Assembly (NCBI GenBank): GCA_017427945.1
Contig: JAFRRT010000014.1
Location: 124,001 to 188,000, forward strand
Direction of reading: 5' to 3'
From: Muribaculaceae bacterium
GTDB lineage: Bacteria > Bacteroidota > Bacteroidia > Bacteroidales > Muribaculaceae
DNA length: 64,000 nt
The notes below the pieces were generated by a model. The model ran no database searches, was not told where the DNA came from, and worked only from the letters and a program-made list of their open reading frames with translations. How positions within the stretch are numbered: position 1 is the stretch's first letter; each line of letters opens with the position of its first letter. The translations under genes were made by a program, and so were the position numbers. This document shows positions 55,618 through 64,000 of the stretch, piece after piece.

Positions 55618-56796
55618 ATGAAGATTCATTGGGCAGGACTCATCATCATGGCGGTGCTCTGCATCGCCATGGATGTTTATATTTGTCGACGATTGCATCG
55701 CACCGGCTACCGCTGGACCTCACGCTTCAACGGTGTGCTGGCAGCACTGGCGGCAGTACTCGTTGCCGCCGTTACCTTGATGCCGCTATCGAGTGCCTCA
55801 ACGTCCAACAGCACCTTTGTCACGGGCCAGTACATGCTTTACACCTTCTTTGCCATCCTAGCACCCATAGCGCTGGGAATGTTGATATACGGCATTGGGC
55901 GCTGGCTCAAACAGCGTTGGATGACAATCATCGCCTTCATTGTGGCGGCACTGGTGTTCGGCGTGATGTGGTGGGGAGCCATTGTTACCCCTGGCAAAAT
56001 CGAGATTAAAGAGGTTGAACTGGCCTTTGAACGCCTGCCCGACGCCTTCGACGGTTACCGCATTGTGCAGTGGACCGATACCCACTTGGGCACATACAAC
56101 GGACATACTGCCATTGTCGAGAAGCAGATCAAGGCCATCAACGACCTGCACCCCGACATGATTTGCTTCACTGGCGACCTCGTGAGCCGCAAGACCGACG
56201 AAGCCATGCCTTACCGCTATCTGCTGGCACAGCTGCATGCCCCCGATGGTGTCTTCTCGGTACTCGGCAACCACGATTATGACAACTATGTGCAGTGGGA
56301 TGACGAGAAAGCCAAAACCGACGACCGCAAGGCCCTGTGCGACCTGCAGCAAGAGGTGGGCTGGCGCTTGCTCAACGATGATTATGCCCTCATCAAGCGG
56401 GGCGACGACCAAATTGTGATTATCGGCACCGAAAACTATGGCGACCACCCGTACGAGAAACGCGGCAACCTTGCCAAAGCCTATAGTGGCCTTTACGACG
56501 GCAACTTCAAGATTCAGTTGCAGCACAACCCCTATGCTTGGCGCGCCAACACGTTGACCAACAGCAACATCGACCTGATGTTGGCAGGCCACACCCACGC
56601 TTGGCAAATTATGCTCCAGATAGGCAGTTGGCGCTGGTCGCCCGCATGCCTGCGTTACCCCGAGTGGGGCGGTGCCTATAACGAGGGCGACCGTTGGCTC
56701 TACGTCAGCATCGGAACGGGCATGGTGGGCACGCCCATGCGCATCGGCGCCACACCCGAGATCACCGTTATCACCCTTAAGAAGAAAAGTCCTTAG
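55618..56796 (+). CDS. Membrane-anchored metallophosphoesterase (YkuE-like)
   Basis: 392 residues. About four hydrophobic segments in the first 130 residues, then a calcineurin-type phosphoesterase domain: WTDTHLGT, FTGDLVSRK, LGNHDYD, and the C-terminal LAGHTHAWQ and related His motif. YkuE-like enzymes are membrane-linked, metal-dependent phosphoesterases; some act on UDP-diacylglucosamine or unknown lipids. Lies in a series with the acyltransferase and tex, separated by heptad spacers. Confidence 0.88.
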   Translation: MKIHWAGLIIMAVLCIAMDVYICRRLHRTGYRWTSRFNGVLAALAAVLVAAVTLMPLSSASTSNSTFVTGQYMLYTFFAILAPIALGMLIYGIGRWLKQRWMTIIAFIVAALVFGVMWWGAIVTPGKIEIKEVELAFERLPDAFDGYRIVQWTDTHLGTYNGHTAIVEKQIKAINDLHPDMICFTGDLVSRKTDEAMPYRYLLAQLHAPDGVFSVLGNHDYDNYVQWDDEKAKTDDRKALCDLQQEVGWRLLNDDYALIKRGDDQIVIIGTENYGDHPYEKRGNLAKAYSGLYDGNFKIQLQHNPYAWRANTLTNSNIDLMLAGHTHAWQIMLQIGSWRWSPACLRYPEWGGAYNEGDRWLYVSIGTGMVGTPMRIGATPEITVITLKKKSP

Positions 56797-56868
56797 TCCT
56801 TAGTCCCTAGTCCCTAGTTGGCATCCGCAAAAAACTCCCCACTTCTAACTCCTAACACCTAACTTTAA
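56794..56868 (+). repeat. Heptad stop-codon spacer
   Basis: TAG at 56794 (the gene's stop), 56801, 56808 and 56815; then GGCATCCGCA; then TAA at 56846, 56853 and 56860. Units read TCCTTAG/TCCCTAG on the left and CTAACNC-like on the right. Confidence 0.75.
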
Positions 56869-56870
56869 AA

Positions 56871-59009
56871 ATGGCAACTCAACTCTCAACACTCATCTCC
56901 CAGGAGCTTAATATCCCTATCAATCAGGTGGCTGGCACCGTCAGCCTACTTGACGATGGAGCGACCATACCGTTCATCAGCCGTTACCGCAAGGAGGCAA
57001 CCGGCAACCTTGACGATTTCTCCATCCAGTCCATCGACCAGCGACTGCGCTACTACCGCGAGCTGGAGAAGCGTCGAGCCACCATCCTCAAGACCATCGA
57101 GGCGCAGGACAAGCTCACGCCCGAACTGGCTGACCGCATCAACAACTGCTGGGATGCCAACACGCTCGAGGACATCTACCTGCCCTACAAGCCCAAGCGC
57201 AAAACCCGCGCCGAAGCAGCACGACAGTTAGGCCTGGAGCCGCTCGCCAAAATCATCATGGCGCAGCACGGTGGCAATATCGAGGAGCGTGCCCGTCAGT
57301 TCGTTGACGGCGACAAAGTGCCCGATACCGATGCCGCCGTCACGGGAGCTCAGGACATCATCGCCGAGTGGGTGAGTGAGAACGAGGCTGTGCGCAACGC
57401 CGTAAGGCGCGGATTCAAATATGACGCGCGTCTCACGTCCCACTTCGTTAAGGGCAAGGAGATTGAAGGCCGCAACTACGAGAACTACTACGAATACTCC
57501 ATGCCGCTCAAGCGCGTTTCTAGCCACCAGCTGTTGGCCATCCGCCGTGGCGAGAAAGAGGGGTTCCTCAAAGTGGGCATCGAAATCAACGATGACCGCA
57601 CGCTCGACAACATCGCCCGCATCGTGGTCAAGGGCAACGGCGAGGCATCGCAACTCGTCGAGGAGGCCGCCGAGGACAGCTTCAAGCGCTTGGTAAAGCC
57701 CTCCATCGAGACCGAGTTTGCCACTGCAGCCAAAGAGAAAGCCGATGATGAGGCCATCGAGACCTTCGCCCAAAATGTGCGTCAGCTGCTGTTTGCCCCT
57801 CCCTTGGGCCGCAAACGTGTGCTGGCTGTTGACCCGGGATTCCGCACGGGCTGCAAAGTCGTCTGCCTTGACGAGCAGGGCAACCTTCTGCACAACGACG
57901 TCATCTACCCCACTGCGCCCCACAACGACATCGCGGGCGCGACAAAAAAAATACAGACGCTGACCGAGGCCTATAAGATTGACGCCATCGCCCTGGGTAA
58001 CGGAACGGCGAGCCGCGAGACCGAGCGGTTCCTGAAGAAAATCCGCTACCGCCGCAACATCGACGTGTTTGTCGTGAGCGAGAACGGCGCTTCCATCTAC
58101 AGCGCCAGCAAGATTGCGCGCGATGAGTTCCCCGACAAGGATGTGACTGTGCGCGGAGCCGTTTCCATCGGCCGCCGCCTGCTCGACCCGCTGGCCGAGT
58201 TGGTGAAAATCGACCCTAAGTCCATCGGTGTGGGACAGTACCAGCACGATGTGGATCAGACGCGACTCAAGGAGGCACTCGACTTCACCGTGCAGAGCTG
58301 CGTGAACAGCGTGGGCGTGAACGTCAACACCGCGTCCAAGGAACTGCTTACTTATATCGCAGGCCTTGGTCCCACCCTCGCCCAGAACATTGTCGATTAC
58401 CGTGCAGCCAACGGACCTTTCACATCTCGCCAGCAACTGCTCAAGGTGCCCAAACTCGGTCCAAAGACCTTTGAACAGGCAGCAGGCTTCCTGCGTGTGC
58501 CTGAGAGTGACAATCCGCTGGATAACAGCGCCGTCCACCCCGAGCGTTACGCTCTCGTGGAGCAGATGGCACAGGATTGTGGCTGCAGCATTGCCGACCT
58601 CATTCGCGACAAGGAGCAACGCGACAAGATTGACCTGCGCCGCTACCTCTCCGACGACGTAGGCGATCCAACCCTGCGCGACATCATGAGCGAGTTGGAG
58701 AAACCCGGACGTGACCCGCGTTCGACGGTTCAGGTATGGGAGTTCGACGAGAACGTTAACGACATTAAGGACCTGCGCGAAGGCATGGAACTCAACGGCA
58801 TCGTCACCAACGTCACCCAGTTCGGCGCCTTCGTTGACCTAGGTATACATAAGGACGGACTCGTCCACGTCTCCCAAATGCCACAAAAAGGTCTGCCCGC
58901 TGCCCGCCAGGTCCACGTCCACCAGCACGTCCGCGTCCGCGTCACCAGTATTGACCACGACCGTGGCCGCATCGCCCTCTCCATGCGCGACATCGACCAA
59001 CCAAAATAA
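56871..59009 (+). CDS. tex: Tex family RNA-binding transcription accessory protein
   Basis: 712 residues. Standard Tex order: helical Tex_N (ISRYRKEATGNLDD), the YqgF/RNase H-like domain (LAVDPGFRTGCKVVCLD), helix-hairpin-helix units (GLGPTLAQNIVDYRAANGPF) and a C-terminal S1 domain (GMELNGIVTNVTQFGAFVDLGIHKDGLVHVSQM). Tex binds nucleic acids and influences transcription; the precise role varies. Ends without a clear terminator. Confidence 0.95.
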   Translation: MATQLSTLISQELNIPINQVAGTVSLLDDGATIPFISRYRKEATGNLDDFSIQSIDQRLRYYRELEKRRATILKTIEAQDKLTPELADRINNCWDANTLEDIYLPYKPKRKTRAEAARQLGLEPLAKIIMAQHGGNIEERARQFVDGDKVPDTDAAVTGAQDIIAEWVSENEAVRNAVRRGFKYDARLTSHFVKGKEIEGRNYENYYEYSMPLKRVSSHQLLAIRRGEKEGFLKVGIEINDDRTLDNIARIVVKGNGEASQLVEEAAEDSFKRLVKPSIETEFATAAKEKADDEAIETFAQNVRQLLFAPPLGRKRVLAVDPGFRTGCKVVCLDEQGNLLHNDVIYPTAPHNDIAGATKKIQTLTEAYKIDAIALGNGTASRETERFLKKIRYRRNIDVFVVSENGASIYSASKIARDEFPDKDVTVRGAVSIGRRLLDPLAELVKIDPKSIGVGQYQHDVDQTRLKEALDFTVQSCVNSVGVNVNTASKELLTYIAGLGPTLAQNIVDYRAANGPFTSRQQLLKVPKLGPKTFEQAAGFLRVPESDNPLDNSAVHPERYALVEQMAQDCGCSIADLIRDKEQRDKIDLRRYLSDDVGDPTLRDIMSELEKPGRDPRSTVQVWEFDENVNDIKDLREGMELNGIVTNVTQFGAFVDLGIHKDGLVHVSQMPQKGLPAARQVHVHQHVRVRVTSIDHDRGRIALSMRDIDQPK

Positions 59010-59073
59010 TTTTTTAATGCGAATTTCACGAAATTGACAAGTGTCGCGCTCCCATTTATAGAGCCATAATGAT

Positions 59074-59607
59074 ATGAATAAGAGTATCTCGACTATATTA
59101 TTTACTCTAGCCTTGTTTCTCATTGTTTCTGCAAAAGCAAAAGGCCAAACCACAAACGATTATCAAGGCTCTATCAATGCCGAGTTTTCGGTTGGATTGA
59201 CAGGGTATGCAAAAGACTATAGCTATAAATCCATTGGCTTCGCTGCTGGTTATGGTAAGACAATAAACAATTCATCATATATCGGCATTGGTCTAAAACC
59301 AAACTATATTTTTTCAGATGGTGATTTCGACGGATTTTTCATGCCTATATATGGTGAATATAAATATCAGCCTATTAGTGAAGCTGGCGTTCGAGGCTTT
59401 TGCGATGCTCGCATAGGTTATAGCCCAATTTCCAAAATGGGGCTGTACGCCCATATTGGTGGTGGAATCATCATCTACCAAAAATGGGAAGTAAGCATTG
59501 GGGCAAGTTATCAATTCACAAAGTTTTCTGATTCTTATTATGGCGAGCCTCAGAAGTATGACTATAATTTAGTTTTTGCCACATTATCTGTTGGTTACAA
59601 ATTTTGA
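59074..59607 (+). CDS. Small outer-membrane beta-barrel protein
   Basis: 177 residues. Signal peptide (ending SAKAKGQ), then alternating hydrophobic strands with Gly/Tyr/Phe pattern and a C-terminal aromatic residue (VFATLSVGYKF), typical of an OmpW/OmpX-size eight-stranded barrel. No closer family recognised. AT-richer than neighbours. Confidence 0.75.
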   Translation: MNKSISTILFTLALFLIVSAKAKGQTTNDYQGSINAEFSVGLTGYAKDYSYKSIGFAAGYGKTINNSSYIGIGLKPNYIFSDGDFDGFFMPIYGEYKYQPISEAGVRGFCDARIGYSPISKMGLYAHIGGGIIIYQKWEVSIGASYQFTKFSDSYYGEPQKYDYNLVFATLSVGYKF

Positions 59608-59642
59608 GAGTTTCAAATATTGACGACTAAAAATATCACGAT

Positions 59643-59942
59643 ATGGAGAAGAATAAGAAGGAGCAAGTGGAAGTGAGCACGGGATTGAAGGTGTGCCGTG
59701 TGATTGGTGTTGTGCTAGTGGTGGCGGCCATCGCCTATCTGGTGTGGCGCGGAGATTTTGACCACAAGGGTGTCGTGGGCTATATCGACGATTTCATGAT
59801 TTTTATGGCGGCTTTCACGTTTGCTCACGGCAGCTTCCAGAAGCCGGAGCGCCGTTACATCCGTCGGCAGCTTTACATGCTGTCGTCGCTGTTCGCACTG
59901 TTGGCCCTGTGTTGGGTCTTGATGCTCGCCTTCATGAAGTAA
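59643..59942 (+). CDS. Small membrane protein of unknown function
   Basis: 99 residues with three hydrophobic segments (VIGVVLVVAAIAYLVW, DDFMIFMAAFTFAH, LFALLALCWVLMLAF) and a basic loop (KPERRYIRRQ). No family recognised. Its end overlaps the 3' end of the convergent acyltransferase gene by 70 bp. Confidence 0.6.
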   Translation: MEKNKKEQVEVSTGLKVCRVIGVVLVVAAIAYLVWRGDFDHKGVVGYIDDFMIFMAAFTFAHGSFQKPERRYIRRQLYMLSSLFALLALCWVLMLAFMK

Positions 59943-61027
59943 GCACGCAGGGGGCGGTCATAGAAGCGCCAGCATAGCCACGCCAACAGAATGCAAGCGA
60001 AGGGCAGGGCTACGGCAACGTGCCACACGTCATTCATCCTTGCAATGGGCACTAGGTCACCGTCAAAACCGATGTGGTCATAGAAGAGATACATCAAGGG
60101 ATAATGGACGGCATAGAGCGGGTAACTCAGTTCGCCCAAAATATGACTCACACGCCGCGTAGCGTCACCGACCGATAACTGCGAAGCGCCCAGCCATACA
60201 AGGCACGGGAACACCACGATGACAATCAAAGCATCGTACAGGCCGTTTTGCCACGGCAGCAAGTCGCCGAACATGAGCGGGACACATCCTACCAGAAGAA
60301 TAATGACCGCACAAATCCAGAAGGCTCCTTTTGCCCCCTTCAAGGGGCGGAACACCCGTGCCATGAGCATACCCACCGTGTAGGGGAACAACATACGCAC
60401 CAGGCCCGTCCACAAGCCGCCGTCGGCCATCGTCCACCCCACACCCAGATAACCATCTCCCACAGCTATATAAGCAAGAATGGAACCTGTCAAAACAGCA
60501 AGCAACGCTAGCCACCTTGTGGGAAGGCGGCGCAGCAGCAGGGCATAAAGGATATTACCGATATACTCAAAAAACAGCGACCACGTCGGACCATTCAAAG
60601 GGAACATTTCGCCGTTGCCGCGCACATCGGCAGCGGCTCCAGGCCATAAGGGCAACATCAACATACCCAACAGCATGGCCACCATCACCCACCCGACCGA
60701 AACATGGGTACCGTCCCAACGCACACCTCCCTGCAAAAAGTAGCACAAGACACCTATCACCGCCCCAATCACCACCATGGGATGCAGGCGAATGAGGCGC
60801 CGCTTGAAGAAGCGCCCCACCGTGAGGCCTTCGCTCCAACGGCTGTCATAGGCATAACCGATGACAAATCCCGACAGCACAAAAAAGAAATCCACGGCAA
60901 GGTAGCCGTGGGGCACAGGCGTCCAGTCGAAGCACTCGAACACATGATACACAATCACCATCAAGGCTGCAACACCTCGTAACCCGTCAAGGATATCATA
61001 ACGTGGCTTGGACTGGAACTGCTGCAT
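59873..61027 (-). CDS. Acyltransferase 3 (OafA-like) membrane protein
   Basis: 384 residues. Acyltransferase_3 fold with about ten membrane helices: DGLRGVAALMVIVYHVFE (family RGxxA and His), DFFFVLSGFVIGYAY, RRLIRLHPM and LSYPLYAVHYPLMY. Such proteins O-acetylate lipopolysaccharide, peptidoglycan or exopolysaccharide, with acyl groups taken across the inner membrane. The likely target is a surface glycan, but no glycan gene is adjacent. Confidence 0.92.
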   Translation of the reverse strand: MQQFQSKPRYDILDGLRGVAALMVIVYHVFECFDWTPVPHGYLAVDFFFVLSGFVIGYAYDSRWSEGLTVGRFFKRRLIRLHPMVVIGAVIGVLCYFLQGGVRWDGTHVSVGWVMVAMLLGMLMLPLWPGAAADVRGNGEMFPLNGPTWSLFFEYIGNILYALLLRRLPTRWLALLAVLTGSILAYIAVGDGYLGVGWTMADGGLWTGLVRMLFPYTVGMLMARVFRPLKGAKGAFWICAVIILLVGCVPLMFGDLLPWQNGLYDALIVIVVFPCLVWLGASQLSVGDATRRVSHILGELSYPLYAVHYPLMYLFYDHIGFDGDLVPIARMNDVWHVAVALPFACILLAWLCWRFYDRPLRAYFMKASIKTQHRANSANSDDSM

Positions 61028-61051
61028 GGCGGGTCCAAACGGAATAAGGCA

Positions 61052-62155
61052 TCACACGGGGACGACAAGCATCGGCGTGTCGGTCTGGAACAGCACGCGG
61101 TGGGCAATGCTGGGGTTGAACAGACGCGAGAAGATGCTTAGCTTCTTGTTGGGCACAGCAATGAGCTGCACGTTCTCTTCTTTGGCGAACTGTTCAAAAC
61201 TCTCCATAAACGTCTTGGCCGCGATGCGCTTGGTCTTGAAGTTGCACTCGGGATAATGCTCGCGGCAATACTGCAACAGCTGCTGCACTGACTGGTCCAC
61301 GAGTTTGCGGTCCTTCTTCTCGACCACTGGAATGATGGTCACGTCCACACCGCGCATGTTGAACAGACGCGCGAAGCGGTCAAACGACAAGAGGTCCTGC
61401 TGGATGAGGTTGGAGAAAAACGCCACATGGGTGATATCAGTCAGGCCGATGTCGGGCATACCGATGGGAACGGTAAAGATGGGGAACTTGCAAGCATCCA
61501 TCACCTCGCCCGCCACACTGCCGATGAGGTTCTGACGACGACGGTTGGTGCCGCTGGTGCCCATCACAATGAGCGAGACGTCATATTTTTGGGCATAGTG
61601 CAGAATCTGCTCCTCAGGAATGCCCTCGGCCACCTTGGTCTCGATCTTCACCTTGGGCAACTCTCCGGCAGCAATCATGTCCATGAGCATCTTCTTGAAC
61701 TCATCCATGCGCTGACGGGCATTCTTCTTGATGTTCTTGAAGTCATCCTCGGGAGTTTCGTAGCGGTCACTGCCAAAGGGCAACGACATCGTGTGGCGCT
61801 CGTTGATGTAGGTGTGTAGCAACACCACTCGGCCACGGCTACGACGGGCATACTCCATGCCCAACTTAACCGACTTGAGGGAATATTTGCCGAAGTCCAC
61901 CGGCAGCAGCACACACCGCTGGTCGCTGGTCAGTGTCTCGGGCGACTCGATGATCTGCAAAGCCTGGGGCAGGTCACGCTCACGTATGCGCACCCTCACG
62001 CCCGAAGCAAGCACCTTCTCGTCGAGGTTCACGTTGTGCAGCTTCACCTCGATGCCCTCTTCTTCAAGCGTATTCTTGAGCTCCACCGCACGGTCAAAGG
62101 TGTGGATGGCAACGGTAATCAGCCTGTTGGGGTCGTTATTGTTCTTGTTGTCCAT
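61052..62155 (-). CDS. Universal stress protein with N-terminal DUF2007-like domain
   Basis: 367 residues. A short N-terminal ferredoxin-like domain (about 10-70, IHTFDRAVELKNTLEEEGI), then a UspA domain (VLLPVDFGKYSLKSVKLGMEYA, IVMGTSGTNRRRQNLIGSVAG) and a second, more degenerate Usp-like half ending APNKKLSIFSRLFNPSIA-like residues (family HRVLFQTDTPMLVVPV). The ATP-loop-like GTSGxxxxxxxxxGS is present in the first Usp half. Role in stress physiology is inferred. Thirty bp after a small helix-turn-helix-like gene, likely one operon. Confidence 0.88.
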   Translation of the reverse strand: MDNKNNNDPNRLITVAIHTFDRAVELKNTLEEEGIEVKLHNVNLDEKVLASGVRVRIRERDLPQALQIIESPETLTSDQRCVLLPVDFGKYSLKSVKLGMEYARRSRGRVVLLHTYINERHTMSLPFGSDRYETPEDDFKNIKKNARQRMDEFKKMLMDMIAAGELPKVKIETKVAEGIPEEQILHYAQKYDVSLIVMGTSGTNRRRQNLIGSVAGEVMDACKFPIFTVPIGMPDIGLTDITHVAFFSNLIQQDLLSFDRFARLFNMRGVDVTIIPVVEKKDRKLVDQSVQQLLQYCREHYPECNFKTKRIAAKTFMESFEQFAKEENVQLIAVPNKKLSIFSRLFNPSIAHRVLFQTDTPMLVVPV

Positions 62156-62185
62156 AGCGAGGAGAGGAGTTTTAGTGGTTATGAA

Positions 62186-62443
62186 TTATTGCACGGTCTG
62201 ATTCTCAAGGATTTCGAGTGCCATGTCAAGAATCTGCGGATCGTCGAGAACGACATATCCGCCGTCCGGTCCGGGCTCCAAATGGAAACCCATGTTGGTC
62301 CCGAATTCATAGTTTGACCCGCCAAAGTAGTTTCTCACCGACTGAACCGGCAGGTTGAGTTTGTCGGCGATAACGTGGATGGAGCCTTCGGGCAGGCGAT
62401 TCTTTATGCGTCGCAGTTCATTGAATGTGATGGTTCTTGACAT
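62186..62443 (-). CDS. Small helix-turn-helix-like protein
   Basis: 85 residues. N-terminal helix-turn-helix-like region (IKNRLPEGSIHVIADKLNLP, then SVRNYFGG) and a C-terminal acidic helix (LDMALEILENQ). Frequent in Bacteroidales as a small conserved protein. DNA binding is plausible but unproven. First gene of the operon with the universal stress protein. Confidence 0.7.
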   Translation of the reverse strand: MSRTITFNELRRIKNRLPEGSIHVIADKLNLPVQSVRNYFGGSNYEFGTNMGFHLEPGPDGGYVVLDDPQILDMALEILENQTVQ

Positions 62444-62483
62444 AGCAAAAGTGTATTAAGTAGTGTTAGTTCCTAATTTTCCC

Positions 62484-62514
62484 CAAAGATACAACATTTC
62501 GCCCATCCCACAAA
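62484..62514 (-). promoter_or_regulatory. Promoter of the small HTH-like gene and the stress-protein gene
   Basis: Minus strand: TTTG (62511-62514), 19 bp, TATCTTTG (62484-62491). Confidence 0.75.
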
Positions 62515-62637
62515 ATAAATTATTCATTATTAACCAATCCGCCACATCGGCCAAAGCACATTTGGAGTCGAAAAATCACAATCACCGTTTGTTGCAATAA
62601 TTACAACCCAAATAATGGGAATATGAAAAAAATGAAG

Positions 62638-62645
62638 TAAATTTG
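62638..62645 (+). promoter_or_regulatory. -7 element of the deacetylase gene
   Basis: TAAATTTG, 22 nt before the ATG at 62668; no clear -33. Confidence 0.5.
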
Positions 62646-62667
62646 TGACGAATAAAAACCATCGATT

Positions 62668-63432
62668 ATGAACCGACGAGAAATGATCAAGATGACGGGG
62701 GCCGCTGCTGTAGGCGCCACCGTGCTGGGTGTGCCCGTGGGGGCAAGTGCCCAAGGACAGACGAGTGATAAAACCGCTAATGCCAAACGGCGCCTCAAGG
62801 TGTTGGCCATAGGTGCCCACCCCGACGACCCCGAGACCTGCTGCGGCGGCACCATGATACTGCTCAAGGATGCAGGCCATGACGTCGTTTGCGTCTATCT
62901 CACACGCGGCGAAGCAGGCATCGCCGGCATGAGCCACAGCGATGCGGCAGCCATCCGCGTGGTCGAGAGCGAGAACGCCTGCAAGGTGACCGGAGCGCGC
63001 CACATCTTCATGAGCCAAGTGGACGGAAACACCGAGGTGAACCTGGACCGCTACAAAGAGATGCGTGAACTCATCGACCGCGAGAACCCCGACATCGTGA
63101 TGACGCACTGGCCCATCGACGGCCACCGCGACCACGCCGCCTGCGGTATGCTCGTGCTCGATGCCTGGCGCAGACTGGATCGACGTTTCAAGCTTTTCTA
63201 CTTCGAGGCGATGTCAGGCACGCAGAGCCAGTTATTCCACCCCACCCACTGGGTGAACATCGAGAGCGTGCTGGAGCGCAAACATGAGGCCTGCAACTGC
63301 CATGTGAGTCAGCACATGGAGGACATCTACGAGTGGCACGGCGCTATGGAGAAATTCCGCGGTCTGGAGTGCCGCTGCAATGCCGCCGAAGCCTTCGTCC
63401 AGCACATCGACAACCTCCCCACCCTCCCGTAA
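62668..63432 (+). CDS. Exported PIG-L/LmbE-family deacetylase
   Basis: 254 residues. Tat-like signal (MNRREMIKMTGAAAVGATVLG, with RR near the start and a mild hydrophobic core), then the PIG-L zinc site GAHPDDPETCCGG and MTHWPIDGHRDHAAC. Members remove N-acetyl from GlcNAc-containing lipids or glycans. An exported version points to an extracytoplasmic glycan. Monocistronic with its own -7 element and terminator. Confidence 0.9.
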   Translation: MNRREMIKMTGAAAVGATVLGVPVGASAQGQTSDKTANAKRRLKVLAIGAHPDDPETCCGGTMILLKDAGHDVVCVYLTRGEAGIAGMSHSDAAAIRVVESENACKVTGARHIFMSQVDGNTEVNLDRYKEMRELIDRENPDIVMTHWPIDGHRDHAACGMLVLDAWRRLDRRFKLFYFEAMSGTQSQLFHPTHWVNIESVLERKHEACNCHVSQHMEDIYEWHGAMEKFRGLECRCNAAEAFVQHIDNLPTLP

Positions 63433-63453
63433 CCTTTTGGCATAATAAAAAGC

Positions 63454-63493
63454 AACAGGTTGACTTTCAAATCAAGTCAACCTGTTATTTTTA
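63454..63493. terminator. Bidirectional terminator
   Basis: Thirteen-base perfect stem (63454-63466 with 63474-63486), then ATTTTTAG; between convergent genes. Confidence 0.85.
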
Positions 63494-63518
63494 GTGTTGT
63501 CTTTGTTGTCTGACTAAA

Positions 63519-64000
63519 TCAGAAGGTGAAGCCGGCGCCGAGCATGAATCCGATGCGCTGGGCTCCCATGCCGTACAGCAGGTCGTAGCGGCGGTTCAGC
63601 AGGTTGTGTGCCTGCAACCACAGGTTGATGTTGCTGTTGAGGCGGTAGTTAGCCCCTGCATGCAGGTTCATCACGTCGTCCATCTTCTGAAACACGAAGG
63701 GCGAGTAAACGATATAAGGCTCTCCAGTTGACGGCTCGACGTCAGTGTAGGGCTGGTTGCCGAACAAAGCCATGCGCCCACCACGATACTCGAGGCCAAG
63801 ATTAACGGTGAGGGGCCTCCAGGGATTTACCTTGAGGTCAATATTTGCGACTGTCGATGCACGGTCAACACCCAACTTGTAGTTGTTGTAGTGCTTGTCG
63901 GTGGCATAGAGCTCATCATCATGAGGCGCATACTTGACACTTGCCGTTGCCTCGATGAGTGAACGGTACTTGTAATTGAGTTCAGCACCCAACCAGTAGC
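63519..64000 (-). CDS. TonB-dependent receptor, C-terminal part (5' end outside window)
   Basis: About 160 residues visible. Alternating beta strands of an outer-membrane barrel (LTVNLGLEYRGGRMALF, MNLHAGANYRLNSNINLWLQAHNLLNRRYD) ending in a terminal Phe (GAGFTF). HNLLNRRYD is the usual near-C-terminal motif of TonB-dependent receptors. The frame is open through the window edge. Ligand unknown. Confidence 0.85.
   Translation of the reverse strand, partial: YWLGAELNYKYRSLIEATASVKYAPHDDELYATDKHYNNYKLGVDRASTVANIDLKVNPWRPLTVNLGLEYRGGRMALFGNQPYTDVEPSTGEPYIVYSPFVFQKMDDVMNLHAGANYRLNSNINLWLQAHNLLNRRYDLLYGMGAQRIGFMLGAGFTF

Noticed and set aside
57228-58619. Minus-strand open frame of 463 codons inside tex
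   Set aside because: Antisense shadow of a conserved gene; no family pattern.

Overview
The window looks like a chromosome segment of an uncultured gut or rumen Bacteroidales, most like Muribaculaceae or Prevotellaceae. The reasons are a SusC/SusD starch locus, BspA-type leucine-rich surface proteins, Bacteroidetes promoters of the form TTG/TTTG, about 20 bp, then TAnnTTTG in front of many genes, very few Shine-Dalgarno sequences, and dockerin-like tails of a kind common in these families. I see no rRNA, tRNA, insertion sequence, prophage or CRISPR array.

Layout. 1-7.5 kb: two BspA-like surface proteins with dockerin-like tails, around a five-domain iron-sulfur flavoenzyme. 7.6-15 kb: an exported PLP enzyme, a small AAA ATPase, a possible sigma-54 promoter with a short terminated transcript, a sugar acetyltransferase, rpmH and efp back to back, a SusA-like neopullulanase and a methyltransferase. 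15-31.9 kb: a starch utilization locus on the minus strand (susC, susD, susE-like, susF-like, a secreted multidomain protein, two duplicated alpha-amylases and a GH53 galactanase), headed by a divergent LacI-type regulator. Amylases and galactanase carry dockerin-like modules and no lipobox.

32-48 kb: mostly housekeeping (PafA-type phosphatase, murF and ddl divergent, esterase, DedA, LUD protein, kdsB, GH2 beta-galactosidase, PASTA protein, rluD, panB). An AT-richer insert at 38.6-40.1 kb holds a right-handed-repeat-like protein and a DUF1016/YhcG PD-(D/E)XK nuclease. At 48 kb is an exported Cys/Lys/His protein built of 18-residue repeats.

48.7-54.0 kb: a compact minus-strand glycan cassette: DUF115 (Maf/MptE-like) protein, polysaccharide pyruvyl transferase, F420-hydrogenase-beta-like Fe-S protein, a DRE-TIM aldolase fused to a DUF115-like domain, and a second KdsB-like cytidylyltransferase. 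Together they suggest synthesis, CMP activation and transfer of an acidic 2-keto sugar, and this is the best candidate for an undescribed pathway. 54.3-64 kb: acyltransferase, metallophosphoesterase, tex, small membrane proteins, an OafA-type acyltransferase, a universal stress protein, a PIG-L deacetylase and the end of a TonB-dependent receptor.

The most unusual non-coding signal is a set of intercistronic spacers with a strict 7-bp period that places a stop codon in every heptad. In three of the four the series begins with the upstream gene's own stop codon.
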